64,000 nucleotides of DNA from Pseudarthrobacter siccitolerans. Lineage in GTDB: Bacteria; Actinomycetota; Actinomycetes; Actinomycetales; Micrococcaceae. Positions 1-9,261 of the stretch are shown one piece after another; the stretch's first letter is position 1, and every line of letters starts with the position of its first letter. The notes under the pieces were generated by a model. That model was not told where the DNA came from and searched no databases. It worked only from the letters and a program-made list of their open reading frames with translations. The position numbers and the translations under genes are program-made. The DNA lies in contig NZ_CAQI01000028.1 in NCBI RefSeq assembly GCF_001046895.1, positions 17,194 through 81,193 of the forward strand, read 5' to 3'.

Positions 1-474
1 GCCGATCAGTGCCCGCTCCTGGTGGACGAGATGATGACCCTGCCGGCACTTCCAGCCCACGGCGACGCCTGTCCGCAGAACTTCCTCATCGAAGGCGCAG
101 ACCCTGTCACCGGGCTGACAAACTTCGTGCTGGTTGACTGGGGGATGTTCGGGGAGGTCTGCGTGGGATATGACCTGGGGCAGTTGCTCGCCGGCCGGGT
201 CAATGACGGGACCCTGCCGGGTACTGCATTGGAACGCCTCGAGCCGATCTGCGTGGATGCCTACCTTGAGGGGCTGGGCAGGAGTGCTTCCGCCGTGTCC
301 CGGGGCGAGGTCCGGCGCGGCCTGGCCATTTCGATGGCTGTGTTTGCCGGCCTTACCGCCGTGGTCAGTGACCGGCTTGCGGAAGGGGATTCAGCGGAGG
401 TCCGGTCGCTGATGGCAGGAAGGCTGGACATGGCCAGGTTCCTGCTGGACCTGCTTGCGCAAACCCGGTCCTGA
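1..474 (+). CDS. Phosphotransferase-family protein, C-terminal part
   Basis: The reading frame is open from base 1, so the 5' part lies outside the window and 157 codons remain. The visible part carries the kinase-fold motif HGDACPQN, matching the HGDxxxxN catalytic loop of aminoglycoside/choline kinase-like enzymes. It is followed by VDWG, at the place of the metal-binding DxD/DFG. The rest is helical, as in the C-lobe of APH-type kinases. The substrate cannot be told from this part; many relatives are not resistance enzymes. An internal GTG at 22 is open to the stop, but the catalytic motif needs an upstream N-lobe, so a truncated gene is the better reading. Confidence 0.75.
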   Translation, partial: ADQCPLLVDEMMTLPALPAHGDACPQNFLIEGADPVTGLTNFVLVDWGMFGEVCVGYDLGQLLAGRVNDGTLPGTALERLEPICVDAYLEGLGRSASAVSRGEVRRGLAISMAVFAGLTAVVSDRLAEGDSAEVRSLMAGRLDMARFLLDLLAQTRS

Positions 475-500
475 CGTGCCGCGCGGTTCGAAAGGCGACG

Positions 501-1382
501 TCAGCCCGCGTGCGCCTGCGCCACTTCGGCGATCTTCTCGGTAGCCGCCCACGAGGCCAGGAGCTTGAGGTTTTCCTCGGTGGATGTGCCCGGGGTGGCA
601 GGATAGACGGTCAGGGAATGCCCCGGGTCCTCTTCCAGCCCCAGGACCTGGTAGTTCAGTTCGAGCAGCCCCACCACAGGGTGCTGGAAGAACTTGGTCC
701 CGGCGTAGTGCCGGCGGACATTGTGGGCAGCCCAGCGCGCGCGGAAGTCGTCGCTGCGCATGGACAGTTCACCCACCAGTTCGGCGATGCCCTTGTCGTG
801 CGGGTTCCGCCCGGCCTCACGGCGAAGGATGGCCACGTTGGTGTTCGCTGCCCGCTCCCAGTCGGGGTAGAAGTTGTGGGCGCGGGGGTCCAGGAAGATG
901 AAGCGTGAATGGTTGGCCGGCCGCGCCGGACTGCGGTACATGTCCGAATACAGGGCGTACCCCAAGGTATTGGCGGCCACGATGTCCAGGCGGTTGTTTC
1001 CAATGAAAGCCGGCGCTCCCGTGATGGTGTCGAGGAGGTACTGGAGTTCCGGGCGCACGCGGGTTGGCGCGGCGCTCGCCGCACGCTTGCGGCCGGACAT
1101 GTTGGCCGTCCGGGCGAGGTCGTAAAGATGATCATGTTCCGCCCGGTCCAGTTCCAGGGCGCGTGCGATCGCATCGAGGACACTGTCGGAGACTCCGGAG
1201 AGGTTGCCGCGTTCCAGCCGGGTGTAGTAATCCACGCTGACACCGGCGAGCCGGGCCACCTCTTCGCGCCGGAGTCCGGGCACGCGGCGCCGTCCGCCGT
1301 ACGGCTCGATCCCCGCCTGCTCTGGGGTGATGCGCCCGCGGCGCGTGGAGAGGAACTGGCGGACCTCGGCTCGGTTATCCAT
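501..1382 (-). CDS. XRE-family regulator with MmyB-like ligand-binding domain
   Basis: A 293-residue protein. Residues about 5-85 form a helix-turn-helix with the signature RRRVPGLRREEVARLAGVS and YYTRLERG typical of actinobacterial MmyB/XRE regulators. Residues about 105-280 match the MmyB-type sensor domain (FIGNNRLDIVAANTLG, then a conserved W/R-rich stretch). It is transcribed away from the MFS transporter at 1524 with 141 bp between the starts, so control of that pump is a reasonable inference. No clear operator palindrome was seen between them. The ATG at 1382 is the only start ahead of the HTH. Confidence 0.85.
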   Translation of the reverse strand: MDNRAEVRQFLSTRRGRITPEQAGIEPYGGRRRVPGLRREEVARLAGVSVDYYTRLERGNLSGVSDSVLDAIARALELDRAEHDHLYDLARTANMSGRKRAASAAPTRVRPELQYLLDTITGAPAFIGNNRLDIVAANTLGYALYSDMYRSPARPANHSRFIFLDPRAHNFYPDWERAANTNVAILRREAGRNPHDKGIAELVGELSMRSDDFRARWAAHNVRRHYAGTKFFQHPVVGLLELNYQVLGLEEDPGHSLTVYPATPGTSTEENLKLLASWAATEKIAEVAQAHAG

Positions 1383-1523
1383 AAGGACACGTTACGACGA
1401 AGAGCCAACCCGTAAGGAGGGTCTGCCAAAACCCGTTTCAGCAGAGCCCTCGCTGGGACTTCCGGGAGCAGGTTTGATGGGAACATCCCCCTTCCCTCAT
1501 CAATCAGATGGAGCGCTCAACCA

Positions 1524-2831
1524 ATGTTGCCAACCGCAACGCGGACGCCCTCCGCCGGCGCCGTCCCCGCGACCCTGGTGGCCACGGTCATCTTCCTGAC
1601 GGCGGTGGCACCCCTGGCCACGGACATGTACGTTCCGGCCTTCCCCCGTGTGGCCGCGGAGTTCGGCAGCCCGGCGTCCGCGGTACAGCTGACCCTCACC
1701 ACGTTCTTCGCCGCGATGGGGCTGGGACAGCTGGTGGGCGGCCCCTTCAGCGACCAGCGCGGACGGCGGCTGCCGCTGGTGGCCGGCACCGTCCTCATGG
1801 CGGTGGCATCGGCGGCGTGCGCCCTCGCCCCGAACATCGCAGTCCTGATGATCGCCCGCTTCCTGCAGGGCTTTGGCGGCGGCTGGGCCATGGTGATCGG
1901 ACGGGCCGTCATCGTGGACCTGGCCCACGGATCGCAGCTGGTCCGGGTGCTCAACATCGTGATGGGCATCGGCGGCGTGGCACCCATCATCAGCCCGCTG
2001 CTCGGAGCGGTGATCCTGCAGCTGACCGGGTGGCGGATGACCTTCTGGACACTGGCCGCCCTGGGCATCCTGATGACCCTCTGCGCCCTGTTCGTCGTCC
2101 CGGAATCGCTCCCGCCGGAAAAGCGCCACTCCGGCGGGCTGGCTGAATTCGGCCGCGCGGCCAAGGACGTGCTCTCCAACCGCCGGTTCGTCGGCTACGT
2201 GGTGGTGGCGTCGTCGGCCTTTATCGCCCTGTTCGCGTACGTGGCAACGTCCGCGTTTATCCTGCAGAACATGAACGGCCTGTCTCCGGTGATGTACTCC
2301 ATCGTGTTCGCCGCGAACGCCGGCGGCATGACCATCGCCGCCCTGGTGTCAGCCAGGATGGCCGGCCGGGTGTCCACCCGGAAGGTTATCCTGGCGGGCC
2401 AGCTGATCGCCCTCGCCGCGGGAGTGGTTATGCTGGCCGGAGCCCTGTGGTGGGCCACTCCGCTGCTGGTGGCCATGGGCAGTTTCTTTGCCCTCATGGT
2501 GGCGCAGGGCCTGATCAATACCAACGGCGGTGCCCTCGCTTCCGCCGAAGTGCCCGAGCACCCGGGCACCAGTTCCGCCGTCCTGGGGCTCGTGCAGTGG
2601 ACCACCGCAGGCATCGCGGCGCCGACCGCCGGCCTCGGCGGCGGGAACACTGCCGTGCCCATGGCCCTGCTCATGGTCGGCGGGGCACTGCTGTCCCTGT
2701 TCGGGCTCCTTGTCCTGGCCCGCCCGCGTTCCAGGCCCTTCGCGCCGGGCGCCCGCACGGCGTGGCACTCGCACGAACGCGGCCAGGACCTGCGTGTCAC
2801 CGACGACCAGTACGGAGGCCGCCAAGGGTAG
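1524..2831 (+). CDS. Bcr/CflA-type MFS drug exporter
   Basis: A 435-residue protein with about twelve hydrophobic segments and the early motif ATDMYVPAFP of the Bcr/CflA subfamily (proton-driven drug efflux, inner membrane). The MFS motif A region appears as GPFSDQRGRR at about residues 73-82. The C-terminal tail is polar and cytoplasmic. The start ATG at 1524 is preceded only by a weak GGAGCG. It is divergent from the MmyB-like regulator, its likely local controller. The exported substrate is unknown. Confidence 0.85.
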   Translation: MLPTATRTPSAGAVPATLVATVIFLTAVAPLATDMYVPAFPRVAAEFGSPASAVQLTLTTFFAAMGLGQLVGGPFSDQRGRRLPLVAGTVLMAVASAACALAPNIAVLMIARFLQGFGGGWAMVIGRAVIVDLAHGSQLVRVLNIVMGIGGVAPIISPLLGAVILQLTGWRMTFWTLAALGILMTLCALFVVPESLPPEKRHSGGLAEFGRAAKDVLSNRRFVGYVVVASSAFIALFAYVATSAFILQNMNGLSPVMYSIVFAANAGGMTIAALVSARMAGRVSTRKVILAGQLIALAAGVVMLAGALWWATPLLVAMGSFFALMVAQGLINTNGGALASAEVPEHPGTSSAVLGLVQWTTAGIAAPTAGLGGGNTAVPMALLMVGGALLSLFGLLVLARPRSRPFAPGARTAWHSHERGQDLRVTDDQYGGRQG

Positions 2832-2941
2832 GACTGCCAGACCCAGTATCAACAGGGCCACCCTGAAGCCCCCATAGGCCAGTCAGCCGGTCTTCCACCC
2901 CGCTAGCATTCTAAAGAACCCCCAAGAACAACAGGAGAGCC

Positions 2942-3982
2942 ATGACTACCGTCAAAGCTTATGCATCCCCGTCCGCCACAGAGGACCTCATCGCCACCAC
3001 CATCGAACGCCGCGAGGTGGGCCCGCACGATGTCCTGATCGAGATCAAGTTCGCGGGCATCTGCCACTCCGATATCCACACAGTCCGCGGCGACTGGGGC
3101 CCGCAGCAGTACCCGCTGGTCCCCGGCCACGAAATCGCCGGCATCGTCACCGAAGTGGGTTCCGCCGTGACCAAGCACGCTGTGGGCGACCGCGTCGGCG
3201 TTGGCTGCATGGTCAACTCCTGCCGCGAATGCGCCAACTGCCTGAAGGGCGAGGAGCAGTACTGCCTCAACTCAATGGTGGGCACGTACGGCGCGGTGGA
3301 CCGCGACGGCACCGTCACCCAGGGCGGCTACTCCAGCCACGTTGTGGTGACCGAAGACTTCGTGGTGCGCATCCCGGAGGGACTGGACCTGGACGTCGCC
3401 GCACCGCTGCTGTGCGCCGGCATCACCACGTACTCCCCGCTGCGGCACTGGGGTGCCGGCCCCGGCAAGAAGGTTGCCGTCGTCGGCCTCGGCGGCCTGG
3501 GCCACATGGCCGTCAAGCTCGCCCACGCCATGGGTGCGGAGGTGACGGTTCTGTCGCAGTCGCTGAAGAAGCAGGAAGACGGGCTGCGCCTGGGCGCGGA
3601 CCACTACTTCGCCACCAGTGACGAGAACACCTTCAAGGAGCTCGCGGGCACCTTCGACCTGATCATCAACACGGTCAGCGCGTCGATTGACATCAGCTCC
3701 TACCTGCAGCTGCTGGCGCTCGAAGGCGCGCTGGTGAACGTCGGCGCCCCCGCCGAGCCGCTCCCGGTCAACGCCTTCGCGCTGATCGGCGGCCGCCGGT
3801 CCTTCGCCGGTTCGATGATCGGCGGCATCCGCGAAACCCAGGAGATGCTGGACTTCTGCGCCGAGCACCACCTGGGCGCCGAGATCGAGGTCATCCCGGC
3901 CGGGAAGATCAACGACGCCTACGAGCGCGTCCTCGCCTCGGACGTCCGCTACCGCTTCGTGATCGACACCTCCACGCTCTAA
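2942..3982 (+). CDS. Zinc-dependent alcohol dehydrogenase (YahK/CAD-like)
   Basis: A 346-residue medium-chain dehydrogenase that oxidises alcohols or reduces aldehydes with NAD(P). Catalytic zinc ligands are C41, the GHE at 62-64 and C158. The structural zinc is held by C94, C97, C100 and C108. The Rossmann motif GLGGLGH is at about 182-188. Length and motif order match the cinnamyl-alcohol-dehydrogenase/YahK group, which usually prefers NADPH. AGGAGA sits a few bases before the ATG. The gene stands alone and is followed by a GC-rich hairpin. Confidence 0.9.
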   Translation: MTTVKAYASPSATEDLIATTIERREVGPHDVLIEIKFAGICHSDIHTVRGDWGPQQYPLVPGHEIAGIVTEVGSAVTKHAVGDRVGVGCMVNSCRECANCLKGEEQYCLNSMVGTYGAVDRDGTVTQGGYSSHVVVTEDFVVRIPEGLDLDVAAPLLCAGITTYSPLRHWGAGPGKKVAVVGLGGLGHMAVKLAHAMGAEVTVLSQSLKKQEDGLRLGADHYFATSDENTFKELAGTFDLIINTVSASIDISSYLQLLALEGALVNVGAPAEPLPVNAFALIGGRRSFAGSMIGGIRETQEMLDFCAEHHLGAEIEVIPAGKINDAYERVLASDVRYRFVIDTSTL

Positions 3983-3996
3983 TAACAAAACGCGTT

Positions 3997-4034
3997 CGAC
4001 GGCGGCCGGCTCCCAAGGGGGCGGGCCGCCGTCG
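3997..4034 (+). terminator. GC-rich hairpin after the alcohol dehydrogenase gene
   Basis: Arms CGACGGCGGCC (3997-4007) and GGCCGCCGTCG (4024-4034) pair perfectly over 11 bp around a 16-nt loop, 14 nt after the stop. There is no T-run on the plus strand. The core ACGGCGG/CCGCCGT is shared with the hairpins at 10312 and 20562. Confidence 0.55.
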
Positions 4035-4164
4035 GGCAATATCCCGGTACAGCTTTTCTGTTATCCGCCGCAACGGTTCGGCGCCAATCAGCCTGCGCAA
4101 GGTGCGAAACCTGCCTGCGGTTCCAGAATTGGAGGACAGGTTTTACTAGCCCCGGGAGGGTGAC

Positions 4165-4902
4165 ATGCGTAGGTCCGGCGGGCTGCTTCCCGCGATGATT
4201 CTGGTTGCTGTTGTGCTGGCCGGCTGCGGCCCGCAGGCAGGGCCGCCGACGGCGACCACCCCGGCGGCGACGACCACCGCCCCCGTCACATCCGCTGCCC
4301 GCAGTCCTTCCGCCGCCTCGACCGCAACCGTGAAGCCGCCTGCAGAGGGGACAGCATGGATGACCTTTACGACGGCAGACGGGGAGCTCGCGTTTGACCT
4401 GCCGGCTGAGTGGGGCGTGCGGGACCCGGCAGGGGAACTGCCCGACGGCGGCGGGGCTTTCGCTGAAGTCACCAACGAGGCCGGCAGGCCGCTGGCCACG
4501 CTGCGGACCAACATGGCCACGGGGTCCACCTGCCTGGACAAATACCCGTACTCGGAGTTTGAGTCGCAGGAAATGCCGGCCCTGGCCCAGGACGGCGAAG
4601 TGCCCAGGTACGTCTTTGAGACCCGTGGCGACGCCACCACTCCAGGCCCGGCCGACACCCCCGCCGCGGCGTACGGCATCACAACGGTTCCGGCTCCTAC
4701 TGGGGATTCAGCCTGCCCCATCTTCCACTTCTTCACCTGGCCACCCACCGCGGCGATGTTTGGAGCGTTTTACAACCCGGAGAACAACAGGACTCCAGGC
4801 GCAGAATCCCTGCCGTACCTGGAACAGGCCCGGAAGTACATGGACACCACCGAGTACCAGGACATCCGGCGAATGATCACCTCGCTCCGGCCGGCCGGTT
4901 AA
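4165..4902 (+). CDS. Secreted lipoprotein, function unknown
   Basis: A 245-residue protein that starts with two arginines, a hydrophobic stretch and the lipobox VLAGC, so Cys18 is the expected lipidation site. A Thr/Ala/Pro-rich linker (about 22-65) leads to a globular domain with two further cysteines. The domain is of no family I recognise with confidence. GGAGGG just ahead of the ATG supports the start. It probably sits on the outer face of the cell membrane. Confidence 0.75.
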   Translation: MRRSGGLLPAMILVAVVLAGCGPQAGPPTATTPAATTTAPVTSAARSPSAASTATVKPPAEGTAWMTFTTADGELAFDLPAEWGVRDPAGELPDGGGAFAEVTNEAGRPLATLRTNMATGSTCLDKYPYSEFESQEMPALAQDGEVPRYVFETRGDATTPGPADTPAAAYGITTVPAPTGDSACPIFHFFTWPPTAAMFGAFYNPENNRTPGAESLPYLEQARKYMDTTEYQDIRRMITSLRPAG

Positions 4903-4952
4903 ACCCGACGTTTATCCGCCATCCGAGTCCACCACCACAACGAATAACTGCC

Positions 4953-5132
4953 ATGAACTACTACACCCCGGCGGCGCAGGAACGAGCCCTGGATGCCGCA
5001 TACGACGCAGTGGAGAAAGTCCTCGACGGAATGTTCGCACCGTTGAGCCGGCACGCGATGAACGCACGCTGGAACCAGGCCTGCGAAGCCATGGCCAAAT
5101 ACCTGGAAGCAAAGGACAGCGGCGAAGAGTAG
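4953..5132 (+). CDS. Small hypothetical protein (59 aa)
   Basis: An ATG-started frame beginning MNYYTPAAQERALDAA and ending KYLEAKDSGEE. It is predicted almost entirely helical, with an amphipathic pattern of Ala, Leu and charged residues. It follows the lipoprotein gene by 50 bp on the same strand and ends 15 bp before the convergent acyltransferase gene. No ribosome binding site of note is visible. Codon use looks host-like. The family is unknown. Confidence 0.5.
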   Translation: MNYYTPAAQERALDAAYDAVEKVLDGMFAPLSRHAMNARWNQACEAMAKYLEAKDSGEE

Positions 5133-5147
5133 GCGCCTGCCTCAGCC

Positions 5148-5744
5148 CTAAAGGGCCGTGGCGGCCTCGAACTTCTCCCGAGTGAGGAACACGAGCTGGG
5201 CTTCCTTCTCGGCCAGCTGTACCTTGGCGCCGGCTTCGAAGCCGAAGCCCACGAGACGCCCGATGGCCTTGCTGTTACGCGCGTCCGGCTCCGCCACCAC
5301 CCGGTCCTTGGCGGGGTCGGACAGCAGGAAGCGGATGAGCCCGGAGAGCAGGGTGGCCGTGAAATTGGGCACCGGCCGTTCGGCGGGGGCGAGCAGCAGG
5401 TGCATGCCCGTATCTTCCGGCCGCGCCGGGTATACCTCGCCCACCGGGTCCTGCAGGGGCTCGTACGTTTGGAAGATGCCTGCGGGCCGATCCTCCACGA
5501 GCATCAGGTACCCGTGGTGCGTGTCCAGGCTGTCCAGGAAGCCGTAGATATCGCGCACCTCGTCCCGGCTCATTGCGCCCATGCCCCAGAATTTAGCGCG
5601 TTCCTCCCGCACCCAGCCGTGGATCAGGTCCGCGTCCGCCCCGGGTGCGATCACCACCAGCCGAAGCCTGCCCAGGCCCGGCAACTCTTCCTCGTAGACG
5701 GAATCCCTGGCGGCGAAGGGCAGTGCAGTGTCAGTGCTGGTCAT
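5148..5744 (-). CDS. Siderophore-type N-acyltransferase (GNAT, IucB/MbtK-like)
   Basis: A 198-residue GNAT protein of the type that acylates hydroxylysine or related amines in siderophore assembly. Characteristic parts are WGMGAMS, the conserved GMHLLLAPAE strand and the acetyl-CoA loop region with EPDARNSKAIGRL. Its ATG overlaps the stop of the upstream penicillin-acylase-like gene (ATGA, 4 bp), so the two are translationally coupled. A longer frame upstream is the wrong reading of the acylase gene. The pair follows a candidate iron box at 7861, which fits a role in iron acquisition. No IucA/IucC-type synthetase is present in the window. Confidence 0.8.
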   Translation of the reverse strand: MTSTDTALPFAARDSVYEEELPGLGRLRLVVIAPGADADLIHGWVREERAKFWGMGAMSRDEVRDIYGFLDSLDTHHGYLMLVEDRPAGIFQTYEPLQDPVGEVYPARPEDTGMHLLLAPAERPVPNFTATLLSGLIRFLLSDPAKDRVVAEPDARNSKAIGRLVGFGFEAGAKVQLAEKEAQLVFLTREKFEAATAL

Positions 5745-7816
5745 GGGTTCTCCTTGGTGAGCTGGTTCCAGTCGGTAACCACGGGGATGAGTCCGCCTGC
5801 CGACCAGAGCGGCAGTTGGCTCGCGAAATGTTGGTGCTGCGGATGTCCCGAGGCGCCAAACGGGACCACCCACCGGCTCTTCGTCCGGTCCGAGAGGTCC
5901 CACACGTACCGCGCCACGGGCCCGCGGAAGGAGCCGTCCGTCACACCGGGCAGGCTTTCGGTGGACAGGACGCAGTTGGTGTCCCCCGAAAGCGCGGTAC
6001 TTGGCAGCGCAGGCGTGGAGGCCCCGGTGGAAGGGTAGTCCGCCAGCGCATGCAGCGGCAGCAGCGTGTGGCTGGTTCCCCACGTTCGACGGGGAGGTGC
6101 GGCGGCAACCTCCTCCAGCGCCTGCCGGGCGGCCGCGCGGACATCCAGCCCGAACAGGTGGCCCTTTTGCAGGATGGTTTCGACGGCGAAACCCACCCGG
6201 GCGGTCAGGTGCAGCCAGGGTGAAAACAAGGGGGAGCGGCGATGTGCCCCCGTGAGCGGTTCCAGCGCTGGGCTGCCGGTCAGCGCGAGGACCAGCGCCG
6301 CACGCCAGGCCGAGAAAACTGCGGCATCCTTGCTGTCCGCGCGCATGTGGCCGTCCCACCCCAGCAACTGCCCACGCAACTGCCCGCCAGGTTCGGAGAG
6401 TTCACCCACGCCCTCGAGCAGCGTCCGGAAGGCGGGCCACGAACCGAGCAGGGTGTCCATGTGGATGCCCTGCATATCGTCCGCATCCAGCCCGGAGCCG
6501 GCTTCCTCGAGCAGGCTCCGGATGCGGCGGGCGCGGTGTGCGGGAGCAAACTCGAGACTGGTTCTGTCCCCGCCGCCGGAATCCCGGTCGTTGGCATTGA
6601 CGGCAAGGCTAGTGACAGTGGAGGCGGGCAGGTCCACCCAGGCGCCTGTCCACTGGTGCCCGGGGGACCAGGCAGGCACAGGCCGGACGCGGTTCTCCGG
6701 GTTCCGGACCGGAACCTTGCCGGCCACCAGCTGGCGCACGTCCCCGCCCGAGTCGGCGGCCAGCACGCAATTGACGGGCTCAACCCAGGATTCCAGGGCG
6801 TTCTCCACTTCGGCCGCCGAGCGGGTCCGAAGGAGCGGAAGGAGGGCCTCGAAACCCAGCGTCCCGGCAAAGCGCGACGGCGTCCGCAGGCTCAGCGCGC
6901 CGCCGTCGGGCCCGCCGGACATTACCGGGCCGCGCGCCGTTTCGATCACCTCAACCGTCTCAGGGGAGCCGCCGCGGACCAGGATCTCCTCCTGATGGTG
7001 GGCCAGCACCGGTTCCCAGCCGTCCGGTCCCAGCGCCTGGAGGGAGCCGCCGGTTTGCCGCAGTTGCTCAGCGTAGAGGTCCTGATAATCCGCCATGGCG
7101 TTGGTGACCGCCCACGCCGCTGTCCCGGTGTGACCGAAGTGGGGGAGCCCGGGGACGCCCGGGAAAGCCAGCCCCACGACGTCGAACTCGGGGCAGGCGA
7201 GGCGTACCTGCTGGTACACGCCGGGAAGTTCCATCAGCCGGTGCGGGTCGCCGGCGATCAGCGGAGAACCGGAGTCCGTGAGGCTGCCGGCGGCGGCCCA
7301 GGCGTTGCTGCCGGCCCAGACCGGGGCTTCGATGCTGAAGAGTTCCACGGCTTCGGGGCCGAGGTTGGCGGCCACATGCTCCCGCCAGAGCTTGTTGGGA
7401 AACGTGCTGAAGAGGATGTGGTGGACCAGGAAGACGCCGAGCGGAGTCCACGGCTCCCACCGTTCGGGTGTGGTGCCGGTATCCCGGAACTCTGGTGCTT
7501 CCCGCCGGCCGGACTCCAGGGCCTGGTTGACGCCGTTCACGTAGGCCTTGCACCAGCGCCGGGTCTCCGCTTCGAGGTTGGCGAAGCAGCGCCGGGCGGT
7601 GTCATCGATGCGTGCCTGGCGGGCAAACCTGTCCCAGACCAGGCCCTCGGGGCCGAATTTTTCGGCGGTCCGGCCTTCGGAGCGCCAGCGCTCCATCTCG
7701 ATCTGCCACGATCGGTCCAGGGCGGCGTTGCGTCCCTGCAGGAAAGCCAGCCCATCGGCAGAATCTGCGCGCAGGTGGGGGATGCCCCATGCATCACGGA
7801 ATGTTTCAGCAGGCAC
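5741..7816 (-). CDS. Penicillin acylase family Ntn-hydrolase
   Basis: A protein of about 691 residues, cytoplasmic by the absence of a signal peptide. The self-processing nucleophile is expected at Ser170 in AGSNAW, where the precursor is cut to give a new N-terminal Ser. VNANDRDSGGG downstream matches the conserved oxyanion/active-site Asn region. Family members cleave amide bonds of acylated compounds. Some act in maturation or recycling of acylated peptides such as siderophores, which would fit the coupled N-acyltransferase. The GTG at 7816 is taken as start; the good AAGAAGGA lies some 35 nt upstream, so the true start could be a few codons earlier. Confidence 0.85.
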   Translation of the reverse strand: MPAETFRDAWGIPHLRADSADGLAFLQGRNAALDRSWQIEMERWRSEGRTAEKFGPEGLVWDRFARQARIDDTARRCFANLEAETRRWCKAYVNGVNQALESGRREAPEFRDTGTTPERWEPWTPLGVFLVHHILFSTFPNKLWREHVAANLGPEAVELFSIEAPVWAGSNAWAAAGSLTDSGSPLIAGDPHRLMELPGVYQQVRLACPEFDVVGLAFPGVPGLPHFGHTGTAAWAVTNAMADYQDLYAEQLRQTGGSLQALGPDGWEPVLAHHQEEILVRGGSPETVEVIETARGPVMSGGPDGGALSLRTPSRFAGTLGFEALLPLLRTRSAAEVENALESWVEPVNCVLAADSGGDVRQLVAGKVPVRNPENRVRPVPAWSPGHQWTGAWVDLPASTVTSLAVNANDRDSGGGDRTSLEFAPAHRARRIRSLLEEAGSGLDADDMQGIHMDTLLGSWPAFRTLLEGVGELSEPGGQLRGQLLGWDGHMRADSKDAAVFSAWRAALVLALTGSPALEPLTGAHRRSPLFSPWLHLTARVGFAVETILQKGHLFGLDVRAAARQALEEVAAAPPRRTWGTSHTLLPLHALADYPSTGASTPALPSTALSGDTNCVLSTESLPGVTDGSFRGPVARYVWDLSDRTKSRWVVPFGASGHPQHQHFASQLPLWSAGGLIPVVTDWNQLTKENP

Positions 7817-7860
7817 GGGCAGGGCCAGGCGGGGGAGTGGGAGGCACGGTAGTCCTTCTT

Positions 7861-7876
7861 CTTAGGGGAACCTAAG
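7861..7876 (-). promoter_or_regulatory. Candidate IdeR/DmdR iron box
   Basis: CTTAGG-GGAA-CCTAAG, a 6-bp-arm palindrome. Read on the minus strand it aligns with 13 of 19 positions of the DtxR/IdeR consensus TTAGGTTAGSCTAACCTAA, including the first seven. It lies 45 bp ahead of the acylase/acyltransferase operon. Iron repression is inferred from the match and from the acyltransferase type. Confidence 0.55.
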
Positions 7877-7948
7877 TAAGCGTAGGTGGCCGGTGCTGTG
7901 CTTCCCAAACGGGGCGTGAAACATAGCGGGTGGTGCAGCTTTGCTGCG

Positions 7949-8227
7949 TTAGCCGCCGTCTGTTTCCTCTTCAATCTCCGCCAGCACGTCGGCTGCATCC
8001 CGGTTCCCCGACGCCGCCAGCCGCCGCAGCTCATCCAGGTCACCCTGTTCGCCGGCAGACTCCACCAGCTGGTCCGCCGCGTCCCGGCTGCCGGCATCAG
8101 CAAGCCGCCGCAGTACGGCCAGGTCCCCGCGCTCGGCGGCGCGTTCGACGAGTTCACCCACGGCGTCCGGATCCCCGTGCTCCGCACGCTGCCGCAGGGC
8201 CTCAAGTTCCGGGTCAGGTGTCTGCAC
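7949..8227 (-). CDS. Small helical-repeat protein (three about 30-residue repeats)
   Basis: A 92-residue acidic protein made of three related units. Units two and three are GDLAVLRRLADAGSRDAAD.. and GDLDELRRLAASGNRDAAD.., and unit one is a looser copy (ELEALRQRAEHGDPDAV). The alternation of short amphipathic helices resembles Sel1/HEAT-like scaffolds, so it may bind a partner protein. It sits alone between the acylase operon promoter and the CPBP-like gene, on the same strand as both. Confidence 0.6.
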   Translation of the reverse strand: MQTPDPELEALRQRAEHGDPDAVGELVERAAERGDLAVLRRLADAGSRDAADQLVESAGEQGDLDELRRLAASGNRDAADVLAEIEEETDGG

Positions 8228-8269
8228 GTTTCAACTATGGGCGCCGCATCAGTGCACGTCCAGACCAGA

Positions 8270-9160
8270 TCAGTACAGGAAAATGTTGATCCACTCACGG
8301 TTATGGGCGTGGATGAGCACCAGGAACAGCACGAAATCGAACAGCAGGTGCACACTCACGATGTAGGACAGCGACCGGGTGATGGTGAACAGCCTTGCCT
8401 GGAGCAGCGCGAACGGGAAGATGAAGAACGGTGCCCAGGCGTGGAAACCCAGTTCCCACAGGAACGATGTAAAGAGCACGGCCTGGAGCAGGTTGGCCTG
8501 CCAGTCCGGAAGATGCCGGCGCAGGAGCGTGAACGCGGTGCAGATAAAGAAGAGTTCGTCCCAGATGCCCAGTACGTTGGTCCCCAGGAAGAGCCGCGCA
8601 ATGCCCTCCGGGTCGCTGACGGCCGGCCAGTTGTTGTAGACGCCTGTCCGGATCATGTAGACCGGCATCAGCGCGTATCCGATCACCAGGACCGCGGGCA
8701 GGTACCACTTTTCGGCGCGGGTCCACGGCTGGCCAGTCCGCACGGGAAAGCGGATGGCATGGTCCTTTATGATGAACCGCGAAACAGCGTAGGGGATACC
8801 CACCGCCAGGATCATCGCTGTCCCCATCACGGTCATATGTTCGGTGCTGATATCGGTGGTGATGGGCACCAGGCTCATCGCGGTCAATCCGACGGCGATC
8901 AGTGCCAGGTCCATCAGCAGCCGCCGGTTGATGATCCCAGCCAGCACCAGAGCGGCAGCCAGGAGCAGGAAACCAAACAGGCGGTCCTCGCGCACAAACA
9001 GGAGAAAGCCCGACGCCGAAACGAGCGCCGCCGGGATCACGTTCAGTGACGTGCCGTGCAGCCCGGCCGTCCCCGCCTGGTGCAGCTGGTCCTGCCTGGG
9101 CGGCTGCGCCATGGACTCTTCGGTATTGCCCCGGGTGTTCCGACTTGATGCCACACTCAT
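8270..9160 (-). CDS. CPBP-like integral membrane protein
   Basis: A 296-residue membrane protein with about eight hydrophobic segments. The pattern WDELFF, then FLWELGFHAW, then VHLLFDF resembles the three motifs of CPBP/CAAX-protease-like proteins (E/D-E..., FxxxH, HxxxD/N), although the first Glu is replaced by Asp. It may be a glutamic intramembrane protease, a bacteriocin-immunity-type relative or an inactive member. The ATG at 9160 is chosen because GCAGGGCAAGGA precedes it; a longer frame to 9262 runs into the divergent trxB leader. Confidence 0.6.
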   Translation of the reverse strand: MSVASSRNTRGNTEESMAQPPRQDQLHQAGTAGLHGTSLNVIPAALVSASGFLLFVREDRLFGFLLLAAALVLAGIINRRLLMDLALIAVGLTAMSLVPITTDISTEHMTVMGTAMILAVGIPYAVSRFIIKDHAIRFPVRTGQPWTRAEKWYLPAVLVIGYALMPVYMIRTGVYNNWPAVSDPEGIARLFLGTNVLGIWDELFFICTAFTLLRRHLPDWQANLLQAVLFTSFLWELGFHAWAPFFIFPFALLQARLFTITRSLSYIVSVHLLFDFVLFLVLIHAHNREWINIFLY

Positions 9161-9261
9161 TCCTTGCCCTGCAGGTAGGTTCTGTACGAGCCGCGCTATT
9201 GAACGCGCACAATTAAACGGTATCCCGCCGTCCGTTCCCCCACGAGTCCCAGGAGAGACCA

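Noticed and set aside
5148..6359. A 403-codon version of the N-acyltransferase
   Set aside because: The first 205 codons are the wrong frame of the acylase gene. The ATG at 5744 overlapping the acylase stop is the true start.
6242..7852. A 536-codon plus-strand frame
   Set aside because: It lies opposite the penicillin-acylase-like gene, which has the full active-site pattern; the plus frame shows no recognisable motifs and runs of Gly/Arg/Pro.
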